Of a DNA stretch of 64,000 bases, positions 39,501 through 45,071 are shown one piece after another. Position 1 is the first letter of the stretch; each line of letters begins with the position of its first letter. Source of the stretch: Gari tellinella. Lineage: Eukaryota; Mollusca; Bivalvia; Cardiida; Psammobiidae. The notes beneath the pieces are model-generated. The model had not been told where the DNA came from. It was given only the letters and a program-made list of their open reading frames with translations, and made no database searches. The stretch spans positions 39,186,623 through 39,250,622 of the forward strand of contig OV277861.1 in NCBI GenBank assembly GCA_922989275.2, read 5' to 3'. The translations under genes were made by a program, and so were the position numbers.

Positions 39501-42500
39501 TAGCTGTTTACAGTATACAACTCCTACTGTATCTAAACAACAAGATTGACCATTAAAATAAAGAGAACAAATTGAATAGGTGGACAGATCCCATAAGAAA
39601 GCAGTGTAAACCCAGATTGGATGGCTCCTGAAGGGGCTGTATGATCAGGGAGGGTCGGCACTGTTTTCGAAAAGTGACAATATATGCTAATGGCAGAGGA
39701 AGGGTTAATATAAAATTATATTTTGTTCATTTCAAGAAATAAGAACAAAAATATTCAGACATATAGGATCTGTCACTCGCGGATGTTTTAGACAAGCTGA
39801 CCTCAACCTAGTCTAGAATTGAAATGTTATTAAGGGAGCCTTGACTTTTCTATTCTAGACGAAGTTGAGATCAGCTTGTCTTATACATCTACGAGTGACA
39901 GATTCTTTTTCTGACATAACCGACGATTTTAAGCCATTTTCTACACTAGGCCAATTTGGAAATGCAGTGACGTAAAAACGCCTTTATAAATAGTGACGAT
40001 AATGATGTCATTAAATTGATCCCACACATGTAGGAGACAAGGATATTCGCGAGCGTTGTTTGCTATTGAAAACAGGGGTAGTTTAACTATCAAATGTTTG
40101 AAATTAAATTTACTTCCTATATATTTAGGGTCCTGATAAGGGAAAATTTTCAATATATATGATGGAAATGTTATGAAATAACTATATTTGAAAGAACTGA
40201 AATTTTCTTTGAAAGAGAAATTTCTAACAGAATATTGGGGAGTTGGTGAAGATATAATTATACATTCACAGATAGAAATTGGGCTGAATTTTGCTCAGAA
40301 ACATGCCTTGGATAAATGACCCTGTATCAGCACAATTTTGTTGTTTAAGGTTTAATCTGGATGCGCAGTGGTCTGAGACAGGTGATCGCTACATGCTGAA
40401 GTTGTTCAGAGATTACCTCTTCCATCAGGTGGATGAGACTGGGGCACCGTGGATAGACATGTCACACATAGTCATGTGTCTTAATAAGGTAACAGTCTTT
40501 CCTTGCTTCTTGGTGGTCATAGGAATCATACGAAAAAATAATACATGTATTGATAGATTTTAATACTCTAATCAATCAGAAATTTTTTCTGAATATTGAC
40601 TTGAAATATTTGGGACAGATGCTGGACTCAGACTTGCGACCCTTGGCATACAAGGTCAACGCTCTTCCAACTGAGCTAACAGAGCAACCGTCACAAACCT
40701 TTCAAGTCGAAAACATAAAACATTTTATTTTTATTTAGTTTATTGTAGTCTGCATATGATACAGATGGTGCATCATTCTTATAATTCATTTAATTATACA
40801 GTGTAGCTCCATTATATCGCGGAAGTTGGGGTCCACGAAATGAAATCCGCGATGTGGTCGGATCGCGATATAGCCCAATTCTGAGCTGAACTAAATTCTG
40901 TTGTATATTCCATTGCCAAACTCTATTATATCAATGTCATGCAATAAACACGGTTTCTTGATTGATTACCTTGTTATTTCTTGTCAAAACAAGTCTTTAT
41001 ATGCACTGTCATATCTAGCATCAGCGTTTTCATGTGTATTATACAAAATGCGTACTTTCGTTTTTGACAATGGCCGCCATTTTGATTTAAATGTGCGTGT
41101 GTCAGTAAGATTCAGTTACTCGTGGAAATCACACTTAATGCCTATATCGCGATTAGAACGCGGATAAAATGAGATTTTTTCGGTTGAATTGTCAAAAAAA
41201 CAACGTATCGCGGTATATGAAATTGAAAGAACAATGAAACCAATTTACAGTTAACAGGTTAAATTTAATTTATTTCTTGGCCGACATTGTTCGAGTACGT
41301 TGTTATCAGGTACGAATCGCAGTTATGATTGTAAGTTGTCTGATTGATGTATCAAAATTAGGGCTGCAACGGTTCAGGTACTTCACGGTTCGGTTCGGGT
41401 TCGAGTAGACCCCTTCGGTTTTCGGTTATTTCGGTTCGGGTATTAGGATAAGAACTTGATAAAATCAACCAGAAAAAAATTCTCATTTCCTGGCACATGT
41501 CTACGCAGACAATAGATCTACACACTTTTTCGAAAACGCTATCACTGTCATCTATAATTTTATCATATGTACGAGAAAGATGTGCATTTCTTTCTACCAT
41601 TTTAGGACAGATTGTAGCGAATTTAAGGCGTGGTTCGTCCCGACCTGTTTTTCATTGAAGTTTCGTAACTAATCTTTCAGCCGATTTTGTTTGTCATGCT
41701 GGCTGGTCTTCCTTAAATGCCTCATCAGCCTTCTATTTATAAGCGCTAGAAGAACTACCTAGCTCCAATTATATTATTATTTTAATGAAAAAGTCATTAA
41801 TATTTCAGTTTAATTATTTACATCGCCATTCGCAATTTGCGGTCGCTAAGTAATAGACTGGTTACCCTTTTTCTGATGCTGATTCGACTTTGGTACCTTT
41901 GAAGCCGGGCTATCAATCGTGCGCATGCGTTAAGTGCTGGATTTCCCGGAATTATAAATAGCCGATATGAAAAGAATGAGACGGACGAGAAGCGAGCTAT
42001 TTAAATTACTGCAAGAAGAAAATGTTAGAACTGTGATTTAACCTTACATTTGGGAACGTCTGACCATCAAAAATATACACGCAGACTGCACGCTGATTGG
42101 TAAATTAGCGGTCTAGTGTAATTTACCATACATCGGCGCACCGAACCGAAAATTTGCGGTGCCGACCCGAACTCGAACCGAGACAAACGAACCGAAAATA
42201 ACCGAAATTCGGTGAACCGTTGCAGTCCTAATCAAAATGTGAATGACTGTGATTTTAATGTCTGTGGTTATCTCTCCACTGCTATTAATAGGGATTAGTC
42301 GACTTTGATAGTTATAACTCAATCAGGTTAGTTTGCTAACTATTGCTAAATAATGAGGGAAACTTCGCATGCGCGAGTTCACTCAGTAGACCTATTGTTT
42401 GTTTGTTAGTGCACCTGTCAATCAACGCAGCGGGATGACACACGCGCAGTCCACAGATGGTGATAATTGACACTGATTACGCAATTATAGCGACCTGTTA

Positions 42501-43142
42501 AAGGAAGATATAATTATTAAAGAAACAGAAATGATCGCTACTCGGCTTTTTTTTACTTTTAGTATACATATAAGAAAAAATGGGGTCCAAGCCGCGATAT
42601 ATTGGCTTTCGCGAAATAGCGGACCGCGAAGTAATGGAGCTACACTGTACTATTTTCATTTATTGGGCAAACACTAGCCAAAATCATCATCATTGTCTCA
42701 TCTCACCATTCATCGGCACTAAATGATTTATTTTGTGTCGCAGTGCCTTAAATCCATCTCGGGCAAACAGAATAAAAACAAATTTTCTGTCATGTTGACC
42801 AATGCAGGACTTGAACCTTTCAAGCCGAGATTACGATTTGTAGTTTTCATATAGACAATAGATGTACAGTAAAACCTCTATTATGACCACTCAATTGTGT
42901 CACCTGTCTTTTATGCGGTAAATTAGCCTTCTTTTCAGTGGTCGGAATATAGAGATTTGACTGTACTTGAAATGTATTGTTTTATGATATTTCAGTTGGA
43001 TGCAGGGTCACCGGAGAAGATAACGCTGATGTCCCGTGACGAGCAGAACGTATTAGTTGTTTCTTATGGAGAGTTAAAGCAGTGCTTTGAGAATGCTTTC
43101 AGTGATATTCTTAACTCCACACATTCCATGGCACTTACCTAG
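12356..43142 (+). CDS. PAN3: PAN3, PAN2-PAN3 deadenylase adaptor subunit (17 coding exons)
   Basis: PAN3 bridges the PAN2 3'-5' exoribonuclease to poly(A)-binding protein and to GW182 in the cytoplasm, and starts mRNA poly(A) shortening (family knowledge). Seen here: joined exons 12356-12557, 16574-16674, 23018-23227, 24213-24353, 25273-25408, 29167-29372, 30218-30380, 31497-31655, 32009-32125, 34290-34430, 35341-35497, 36888-36975, 38052-38191, 38520-38649, 38982-39046, 40350-40488 and 42996-43142 give 2442 nt, 813 residues plus TAG, with all junctions GT/AG and phases matching. CCCH zinc finger at residues 14-33 (C-x8-C-x5-C-x3-H); PAM2-like [10 protein letters not shown] at 220-229; Ser/Pro/Asn-rich linker; [10 protein letters not shown] at 311-320; pseudokinase about 390-690; C-terminal knob about 720-813. 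The catalytic HRD is replaced ([10 protein letters not shown]) and DFG by GIFDV, as in other PAN3 proteins. The start is supported by an in-frame TAA at 12335-12337. Length is near vertebrate PAN3. Isoforms cannot be judged. Confidence 0.97.
13070..13340. repeat. GTCTGTCC-type interspersed repeat fragment, PAN3 intron 1
   Basis: CCTGCATTGCAAATGCAGG foldback followed by TCTGTCTGTCCATCCGCC and AACTCGAACAGTTCCGTATG; resembles the class at 27417 and 29487. Confidence 0.45.
13341..14999. other. PAN3 intron 1, no feature recognised
   Basis: Unique AT-rich intron sequence. Short frames near 14300-14488 and 14553-14735 show no family features. Confidence 0.4.
15000..15192. mobile_element. H1 foldback, copy 1
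   Basis: Ends AGAGCTCCAGATAAGGGG / CTTATCTGGGGCCCT; central perfect hairpin ATTAGAATCGTCTC...GAGACGATTCTAAT with four-base TTCG-type loop. Confidence 0.75.
15369..16527. mobile_element. T1 element interrupted by hAT-like insertion
   Basis: T1 ends with TTAA at 15365-15368 and 16528-16531; module 2 hairpin at about 16355-16405, with the right arm shortened. Ends about 45 bp before PAN3 exon 2. Confidence 0.75.
15392..16322. mobile_element. hAT-like element inside a T1 element, PAN3 intron 1
   Basis: 931 bp with ends AGGGTTCCCA and TGGGAACTCT, flanked by the near-perfect 8-mers CCTATTTC (15384-15391) and GCTATTTC (16323-16330). It interrupts a T1 element exactly where intact copies read through. 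Contains GTGCATGCACC and CGTGCATGCACG motifs; no transposase seen. Confidence 0.8.
16574..16674 (+). CDS. PAN3: PAN3 coding exon 2
   Basis: Residues 68-101, low-complexity Asn/Phe-rich linker ending QEFQPFS. Acceptor CCTACAG, donor TCT|GTAAGT; enters in phase 1 and leaves in phase 0. No known domain. A T1 repeat copy ends about 45 bp upstream. Confidence 0.88.
16675..18135. other. PAN3 intron 2, first part
   Basis: Unique sequence; a GC-rich patch near 16770-16815 and an A-run at about 17942-17961. No gene seen. Confidence 0.4.
18136..19106. other. PAN3 intron 2, repeat-free block with CpG-rich patch
   Basis: Nearly 1 kb without recognised MITE sequence; CG dinucleotides are frequent at 18660-18790 (for example CGAGGCGACACGCG). 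Three short open frames (60-80 codons) show no domain. Could be regulatory. Confidence 0.35.
19527..19784. mobile_element. TA-flanked MITE, PAN3 intron 2
   Basis: 258 bp; inverted ends of about 40 bp (CAGTGGTAAATACGCTATTC against its counterpart) with TA at 19525-19526 and 19785-19786. Pogo-like end. Interior with no frame. Confidence 0.85.
20099..21017. repeat. Interspersed repeat with two internal about 330-bp units
   Basis: AGCTCACCTGAGCC at left and CTCAGGTGAGCG at right are inverted. AAGGGCCAGAGCTTAGATAT recurs at about 20362 and 20688, and GGGGTCAAAATTGGCCCCGC at about 20438 and 20758. No transposase. Confidence 0.65.
21060..21184. repeat. Truncated T1 copy
   Basis: CTTAAAGCAGGTTGAAAGTA followed directly by CATGCTTTAAGTGGTCATCA; most of one hairpin arm is lost. 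Ends in GGGTTAA. Confidence 0.55.
21417..21610. repeat. T3 copy with lost right end
   Basis: TTAACTCTTTGCATACTAGC at left; CCAGCATGCTAAAAAG where intact copies read GCATGCAAAGAGTTAA. Module 1 hairpin remnant at 21464-21520. Confidence 0.65.
21562..21877. repeat. Perfect 158-bp tandem duplication
   Basis: The block starting ATTTTAGAACAAAATTG at 21562 repeats head to tail from 21720, identical as far as I can read, and covers the right end of a T3 copy plus unique flank. Confidence 0.85.
22038..22222. mobile_element. T1 TTAA element
   Basis: TTAA at 22034-22037 and 22223-22226; hairpin at 22087-22155. Confidence 0.8.
22245..22946. repeat. Cluster of three T1 copies, two nested
   Basis: A host T1 (about 22260-22720) holds a full T1 at 22388-22593 (TTAA 22384-22387, 22594-22597) inserted at its hairpin-base TTAA. 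A third copy runs 22722-22945 from a TTAA at 22718-22721. Confidence 0.75.
23018..23227 (+). CDS. PAN3: PAN3 coding exon 3
   Basis: Residues 102-171, Ser/Met/Asn/Gln-rich disordered linker (ending TPLSQQQ). Acceptor TTTGTAG, donor CAG|GTGAGT, phase 0 both sides. Being symmetric, it could be skipped without a frameshift. A T3 element begins 38 bp past the donor. Confidence 0.9.
23266..23689. mobile_element. T3 element in intron 3, close to exon 3 donor
   Basis: Starts after TTAA at 23262-23265, only 38 bp past the exon 3 donor. Module 1 hairpin at 23271-23329. CCCAGCATGCAAAGAG right end. The middle (about 23380-23640) is foreign to other T3 copies. Confidence 0.65.
23910..24159. mobile_element. 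T1 TTAA element, PAN3 intron 3
   Basis: TTAA at 23906-23909 and 24160-24163; hairpin at about 23957-24032. A short P1 end (AGAGGTTTGACTGTA) follows directly. Confidence 0.8.
24213..24353 (+). CDS. PAN3: PAN3 coding exon 4
   Basis: Residues 172-218, linker including NVKQYFD and FSALNLSVP. Acceptor TTATCTAG, donor AAG|GTGACT, phase 0 both sides. The non-consensus +5/+6 donor bases are the weakest in the gene, but the frame continues cleanly into exon 5. Confidence 0.9.
24389..24529. mobile_element. J foldback, copy 1
   Basis: CCAAGGTTATAAAGC at left, TTTATAAACTTGG at right; long inverted arms meeting at GAGCCTAGGCTC. Same family as 48536, 48776 and 49000. Confidence 0.75.
24800..24985. repeat. 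P1 copy with decayed ends
   Basis: Perfect module 2 hairpin (CAAGCTCC/GGAGCTTG tip) at about 24838-24910; TAAAAGACAGGTGACAGC on the left. TA ends decayed. Confidence 0.7.
25273..25408 (+). CDS. PAN3: PAN3 coding exon 5, PAM2 motif
   Basis: Residues 219-263 plus the first base of 264. [11 protein letters not shown] matches the PAM2 pattern (xNPxAxxFxP) by which PAN3 proteins bind the MLLE domain of poly(A)-binding protein. Followed by a Ser-rich and Pro-rich tract. Acceptor TTTCAG, donor ACAG|GTATGG. Confidence 0.92.
26250..26660. repeat. Two T1 copies, PAN3 intron 5
   Basis: Partial copy at 26250-26356, and a fuller one from TTAA 26409-26412 to about 26655 with hairpin at 26461-26530. Confidence 0.65.
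26883..27404. mobile_element. P3 element with nested long palindrome
   Basis: GTGCTCCCTCTCTACAAC at left, GGGGAGGGAGCACTGTA at right. Module 1 only as a half hairpin (GCAAACAGCTTGAACCCAGA). Interrupted by the palindrome at 27127-27291. Confidence 0.65.
27127..27291. repeat. Near-perfect 165-bp palindrome
   Basis: Arms 27127-27199 and 27218-27291 pair with about one mismatch around an 18-nt loop. The stem contains CAGCAGCGCCTAGCTAAGAC. Different from every other hairpin in the window. Confidence 0.85.
27417..29080. repeat. Interspersed repeat, tandem-degenerate, PAN3 intron 5
   Basis: Starts CCTGCCGAAAGGCAGAGGG, then GTCCGTCCGG. A unit with GTATACTTATTTGTCATCAT recurs at about 27547 and 27720; GAGTTATCTGCCCTT recurs many times to about 28920. 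Confidence 0.7.
29167..29372 (+). CDS. PAN3: PAN3 coding exon 6
   Basis: Residues 264-332. A Ser/Pro-rich tract with repeated SP sites leads to [10 protein letters not shown], the strongly conserved segment just before the pseudokinase domain. The acceptor GTGAAG is a poor pyrimidine tract, but phase and homology fix it. Donor ATT|GTGAGT; P2-like repeat sequence starts about 14 bp downstream. Confidence 0.92.
29385..29900. repeat. P2 end, then GTCCGTCC-type repeat, PAN3 intron 6
   Basis: TACAGTGGGGAAGACATTTT at about 29391 lies next to the exon 6 donor. ATGCCCCTGGCATC near 29499 and ATGCCACGGGGGCAT near 29861 bracket a repeat with two GATTTTACC.TTTCGTCTAGC units. Confidence 0.6.
30218..30380 (+). 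CDS. PAN3: PAN3 coding exon 7
   Basis: Residues 333-386 plus the first base of 387. Conserved run with [14 protein letters not shown] and MAQID, the family segment preceding the pseudokinase N-lobe. Acceptor ACTGCAG, donor ATGG|GTGAGT, leaving phase 1. Confidence 0.95.
30421..30660. repeat. Degraded T1 copy, PAN3 intron 7
   Basis: TAACCTATGAGCCAATAGCC at left, ACAGGCTATGGGGTAAATGG at right; hairpin eroded. Confidence 0.55.
30948..31152. mobile_element. P1 element, PAN3 intron 7
   Basis: CAGTAAAACCTCTCTATTAT with TA at 30946-30947 and 31153-31154; module 2 hairpin at 31015-31085 with AAGCTTCTTTAGAAGCTT tip. Confidence 0.85.
31236..31420. repeat. P1 copy, degraded, PAN3 intron 7
   Basis: TTAAACCTCTCTATAACAAC at left, TATAGAGTGGTTTTGCTGTA at right; decayed hairpin. 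Confidence 0.65.
31497..31655 (+). CDS. PAN3: PAN3 coding exon 8, pseudokinase N-lobe
   Basis: Residues 387-439. [15 protein letters not shown] and YCLRRIH match the PAN3 pseudokinase start; the position of the usual kinase VAIK lysine is RRIH-like here, as in the family. Acceptor TTTTCAG, donor CATG|GTAATG. Confidence 0.96.
32009..32125 (+). CDS. PAN3: PAN3 coding exon 9, pseudokinase
   Basis: Residues 440-478. [30 protein letters not shown]: the alpha-C helix and following strand of the pseudokinase fold, among the best conserved PAN3 blocks. Acceptor TTTTACAG, donor CACT|GTAAGT. Confidence 0.96.
32224..32433. mobile_element. H1 foldback, copy 2, PAN3 intron 9
   Basis: CCAGATAAGGGGAGTATTT and CCCCCTTATCTGGAACCCTG; hairpin ATTAGAATCGTCTC with an altered partner arm. 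Confidence 0.7.
32536..32749. mobile_element. T1 element, PAN3 intron 9
   Basis: TTAA at 32532-32535, right end GGGGTAAAGGGTTCAA. The left hairpin arm has lost the AAAGCAGG segment. Confidence 0.65.
33280..34202. mobile_element. Non-autonomous hAT-like element, copy 1
   Basis: 923 bp in PAN3 intron 9. Ends TAGGGCTGCAACGGTTC and GAACCGTTGCAGTCCTA (inverted, one mismatch), flanked by a perfect 8-bp duplication GTAACTAC at 33272-33279 and 34203-34210, the hAT hallmark. Subterminal CGGTT-rich stretches are repeated. No transposase frame. Confidence 0.92.
34290..34430 (+). CDS. PAN3: PAN3 coding exon 10, pseudokinase
   Basis: Residues 479-525. [19 protein letters not shown] is the hinge region; an insertion rich in Asn, Phe and Thr follows, a variable stretch in the family. 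Acceptor TTGCAG, donor AAAG|GTGAGC. The exon begins 79 bp after the duplicated target of an hAT element. Confidence 0.94.
34490..34580. repeat. P1 right half, PAN3 intron 10
   Basis: CACCTTGCTTTAAGCTGTCA to GTAATAGAGAGGTTTCACTG; the left half is missing. Confidence 0.6.
34597..34786. repeat. Degraded T1 copy, PAN3 intron 10
   Basis: TTAA at 34593-34596, CATACTTATGGGGTAATTG at right; hairpin partly lost. Confidence 0.55.
35071..35320. mobile_element. T1 element abutting exon 11
   Basis: AGCCCATTACCCCATAGC to TTATTTCTGGGGTAATGAG; hairpin at about 35118-35189. Its right end is about 20 bp before the exon 11 acceptor, so the element supplies part of the branch-site region. Confidence 0.7.
35341..35497 (+). 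CDS. PAN3: PAN3 coding exon 11, degenerate catalytic loop
   Basis: Residues 526-577. [14 protein letters not shown] then [20 protein letters not shown]: the position of the catalytic HRDxKxxN loop, without HRD, as expected for this pseudokinase. Acceptor GTTTTCAG lies about 20 bp after the end of a T1 element. Donor TCAAG|GTAATG, leaving phase 2. Confidence 0.95.
35545..35769. repeat. T1 element, PAN3 intron 11
   Basis: Hairpin at 35574-35645 with ATGCACCTTCAGGCACAT tip; right end TTATGGAGTAATGGG. Left terminus lost. Confidence 0.65.
36110..36671. mobile_element. Tc1/mariner-type MITE with nested T6, PAN3 intron 11
   Basis: Inverted ends CACTCAGTGCAAAAAGAAAT (23 of 24 bp paired) with TA on both sides (36108-36109, 36672-36673). 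A T6 element occupies 36298-36516. No transposase. Confidence 0.85.
36298..36516. mobile_element. T6 TTAA element, module 1 hairpin
   Basis: TTAA at 36294-36297 and 36517-36520. Near-perfect hairpin CAAACAGTTTGGATCCTGATC... at about 36417-36481 with CGCCGCG/CGCGGCG at the tip. The right end AGTGAAAGGG resembles the copy at 58573-58815. Confidence 0.7.
36888..36975 (+). CDS. PAN3: PAN3 coding exon 12, DFG-equivalent
   Basis: Residues 578-607. [16 protein letters not shown]: the DFG position reads GIFDV, so no canonical metal-binding Asp-Phe-Gly. Acceptor TGTTTCAG, donor CAG|GTAAGA. A P1 element begins about 43 bp downstream. Confidence 0.95.
37019..37221. mobile_element. P1 element, PAN3 intron 12
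   Basis: CAGAAAACCCTCTATTACGC with TA at 37017-37018 and 37222-37223. Module 2 hairpin at 37089-37157 with GCTCCTACAGGAGC tip. A separate pogo-like end (CAGTCAAACCTCGATAGC) starts at the shared right TA. Confidence 0.85.
37525..37682. mobile_element. TA-flanked MITE, PAN3 intron 12
   Basis: CAGCAAAAACCTGTGTTAAC at left, TTAACACAGGTTTATCTG at right, TA at 37523-37524. Relics of the same end appear at about 53893 and 54718. Confidence 0.7.
37805..38003. mobile_element. H1 foldback, copy 3, PAN3 intron 12
   Basis: AGAGCACCAGATAAGGG to CTCTTATCTGGAGCCCT; perfect hairpin CATTTGAATCGTCTCTTCGA. Confidence 0.75.
38052..38191 (+). CDS. PAN3: PAN3 coding exon 13, pseudokinase C-lobe
   Basis: Residues 608-653. 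[16 protein letters not shown] and SADLKNLIL form the conserved helices of the C-lobe. Acceptor AACTTACAG, donor CCT|GTAAGT, leaving phase 2. An H1 foldback ends about 48 bp upstream. Confidence 0.96.
38520..38649 (+). CDS. PAN3: PAN3 coding exon 14
   Basis: Residues 654-697. [16 protein letters not shown] is close to invariant in animal PAN3; it ends near the coiled-coil dimer segment (ENELSK). Acceptor ATTTCAG, donor AAG|GTAGGT. Confidence 0.96.
38803..38943. mobile_element. Short T1 element, PAN3 intron 14
   Basis: TTAA at 38799-38802 and 38944-38947; the left hairpin arm is deleted. Ends shortly before exon 15. Confidence 0.65.
38982..39046 (+). CDS. PAN3: PAN3 coding exon 15
   Basis: Residues 698-718, 65 nt, the shortest exon. 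[20 protein letters not shown] continues the coiled coil that dimerises PAN3. Acceptor TTTTTCAG, donor CAGA|GTAAGC, leaving phase 2. Confidence 0.94.
39069..39258. mobile_element. P1 element, PAN3 intron 15
   Basis: CAGTAAAACCTCTCTGTTAC with hairpin remnant at about 39134-39202; right TA at 39259-39260. Confidence 0.7.
39268..39515. mobile_element. TA-type element with module 2 core, PAN3 intron 15
   Basis: ACTGTAAAACCGGTTTTATT at left; CGCGAAAAATAGCTGTTTAC and AGTATA at right. The centre holds a T1-type module 2 segment (hairpin about 39350-39421) including GAAAATAGGTGACTTC. Confidence 0.65.
39766..39905. repeat. Foldback, relative of 56785-56935
   Basis: GGATCTGTCACTCGCGGATG at left and the inverse at right; arms include ACAAGCTGACCTCAACCTAG and TCTAGAATTGAAATGTTATT. 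Family unknown. Confidence 0.7.
40350..40488 (+). CDS. PAN3: PAN3 coding exon 16, C-terminal domain
   Basis: Residues 719-765. [20 protein letters not shown] and [11 protein letters not shown]: the C-terminal knob domain that contacts PAN2 in known structures. The acceptor TTGTTTAAG is weak, but homology and phase fix it. Donor AAG|GTAACA. Confidence 0.95.
40612..40695 (-). repeat. tRNA-like sequence or SINE head, PAN3 intron 16
   Basis: On the minus strand TTAGCTCAGTTGGAAGAGC is a perfect tRNA box A/D-arm, followed by an imperfect anticodon stem and a degenerate box B (AAGTCTGAGTCC). The acceptor stem does not pair, so it is a tRNA pseudogene or SINE head, not a working tRNA. Confidence 0.5.
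40799..42647. mobile_element. TA-flanked pogo-like element split by hAT copy 2
   Basis: Ends CAGTGTAGCTCCATTATATC and its inverted counterpart at 42628-42647, with TA on both sides (40797-40798, 42648-42649). CGCGATATA-like motifs recur near both ends. Without the nested hAT the element is about 970 bp and has no transposase frame. Confidence 0.85.
41359..42230. mobile_element. Non-autonomous hAT-like element, copy 2
   Basis: 872 bp in PAN3 intron 16, nearly identical to copy 1 apart from an internal deletion of about 50 bp and scattered changes. Flanked by a perfect 8-bp duplication ATCAAAAT at 41351-41358 and 42231-42238. It is inserted inside a TA-flanked element (40799-42647). Confidence 0.92.
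42867..42963. mobile_element. P1 copy lacking its hairpin, PAN3 intron 16
   Basis: 97 bp: CAGTAAAACCTC to GAGATTTGACTG with TA at 42865-42866 and 42964-42965. The module 2 hairpin is absent; only one TCACCTGTCTTTTA arm remains. Ends 32 bp before exon 17. Confidence 0.75.
42996..43142 (+). CDS. PAN3: PAN3 coding exon 17 and stop
   Basis: Residues 766-813 then [27 protein letters not shown] and CFENAF match the end of the PAN3 C-terminal domain. Acceptor ATATTTCAG; a short P1 relic ends 32 bp upstream. Confidence 0.96.
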   Translation: MDAGSPEKITLMSRDEQNVLVVSYGELKQCFENAFSDILNSTHSMALT

Positions 43143-43344
43143 ATAGCTGTGGCTATACGCAGGAACACCATGCCAAAGTTACATGACAGAATGGTACGAG
43201 TTAGAATAGAGAAGACTAGTGTTGTGATTTACATAATGTATGATTTTGTACAAAACAAATTGTGACCAATGTGGTATTGAAATATAAAGCATATAATGTG
43301 CTAAACTAAAATATTTTGATGACGTCAGTCATCCAAGACGGCCT
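43143..43344 (+). other. PAN3 3' UTR, start
   Basis: Non-repetitive sequence directly after the stop. AATATAAAG near 43280 is a possible variant poly(A) signal; a canonical AATAAA lies at 44081-44086, beyond an H1 foldback. The true end cannot be decided without RNA data. Confidence 0.4.
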
Positions 43345-43520
43345 CAGATTATGGGAGTATTTCAAATACAAATGTTCTTATTTTTGCACGTAACCCTATG
43401 TTGTGACTACTCATTAGAATCGTCTCTCTTCGAGACGATTCTAATGAGTAGTCACAACATCGGGTTTGGTGTAGAGATAAAGGAATAACGGAATTTTAAT
43501 TATTCCCTCTAGTCTGAAGA
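43345..43520. mobile_element. H1 foldback, copy 4
   Basis: Perfect hairpin GTGACTACTCATTAGAATCG and inverse around TCTCTTCGAGA, with decayed outer ends. Confidence 0.7.
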
Positions 43521-44174
43521 TTATTACTGGATTGTTACAGCCTAAATCTGGATTCGATTCTGGGCAGCTATTGACATGGTGATGACACAGAGGAAGTGAG
43601 AAGTTTGTGTTAATGATGTGAAGGAAGGCTGGGAAAATGTTTTCCAATTGTTACAGGCAGGAACTAGCCTTGTTCTTACATTTAATTTTTCTATTTTTAT
43701 TCATTGGAATTATTCTTTGTTGGAGATGTTGCTGGACATTTTAAAAGAAAAAAAAGGAGACAAGATATAGAAAACAAGCTGTATCACAGTGATAAGGACC
43801 TTCAAACATTGCTAAAAGTGTTAGATTTAGGTCAGCCATGTCGTTAGAAGCGTTGTCAACTTAATCAGGGTCTATGCTGTTAATCACTCACCTGAATCAT
43901 CAGCTATATGTTTATAACATGTCAAACAGTGTAGACCCTGACAAAAAGTCGAAAGATTGCCAATCTAATTCAACACTCTACATATATATATCAGAAGGTG
44001 CCTTTTCTTGTGGTATGGATTACCCCTTTCCACCATGGAAGTGCCATAGATGGCCTCAACATATTCTTCCACATTTGAGCAATAAAGGAATTGAATAATG
44101 AACTGGTTTTGAACGCAGGTGTCAGCTTAAAGCAAGATTACAATCATCTTGCTTCAGGCAGTATCCTGCTTTAA

Positions 44175-44412
44175 CCCCATAGTCTGTGTCTAGATCTGAA
44201 TACAGGTGATTACTTAAAGCAGACTGAAAGTAAATCAGAATGCGCCTTGAGGCGCATTCTGATTTACTTTCAGTCTGCTTAAAGCTACCATCTGCTAGGA
44301 TATAGAAAATATTTCTTATGGTATGTGGTCATAACTGTATTAGAAATTGGAACACCTTTCTTCAGTGGAGGAATAAATAAATGCGCTAAAAGGTGCTTCT
44401 ATGGGGGAAAGA
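44175..44412. mobile_element. T1 element nested in P1/T1 hairpin remnant
   Basis: TTAA at 44171-44174 and 44413-44416; perfect module 2 hairpin at 44216-44284. The TTAA used is at a hairpin base (CCTGCTTTAA). Confidence 0.75.
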
Positions 44413-45071
44413 GTTAAACACAAATGAATATAGGTGATTTGCGCTTTCGCCTATGGAGGAAAGGGTTAATTTACCAGAAGGGTATGGCTGGGAAGACGGG
44501 CAGCTTTCATACGGAGCATAAAGAAAAAACACAGTACAGATCTCATCAGGGAGCGATCATTTTGCGAGCATTGGATGACAAGTTGGCTGACAGACATGCA
44601 CAGAGAGACCATACAAAGGATGCATAGGCAGTCTTCATGACGGGATGCGGCTTAATGCAGGACAAAGTAATACAGTTTTTGCATTTCTTTTATTCTGCAA
44701 TGAGCTGCAACTGCCTTGAGATACATTCATGCCTCTACATTAAATGAAAAACTGGTTTGAATTAAAGAAACACCCTACCCTAACAGCCATGTAAAGGATG
44801 TTTGCTGCACTTTAGGCCAGTGGATGTTTAAGCAAACTGAAAGTAAAGCAGAAAACTTCCTGCTTTACTTTCATCTTGCTTTAAATCTTTCCTTCCTGAA
44901 ACTTCAAATGGACAGGTCCAGTTTCAAAAATTTAGTCCTAGTCCATTTTTCGCTATCTAGGGTTGCCTTTTGTCAATGTATTATTATATCGCAAACAGTG
45001 TAGACCGCGGTCAGAGAGCTCCTGTAGGTCTTCATTGTTTGCATAGGACATAATTATACTCTTCACAGGTA

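Noticed and set aside
44424..44627. 67-codon frame after PAN3
   Set aside because: Hydrophilic and without homology I can recall; begins in the T1 right end. Insufficient to call a gene.
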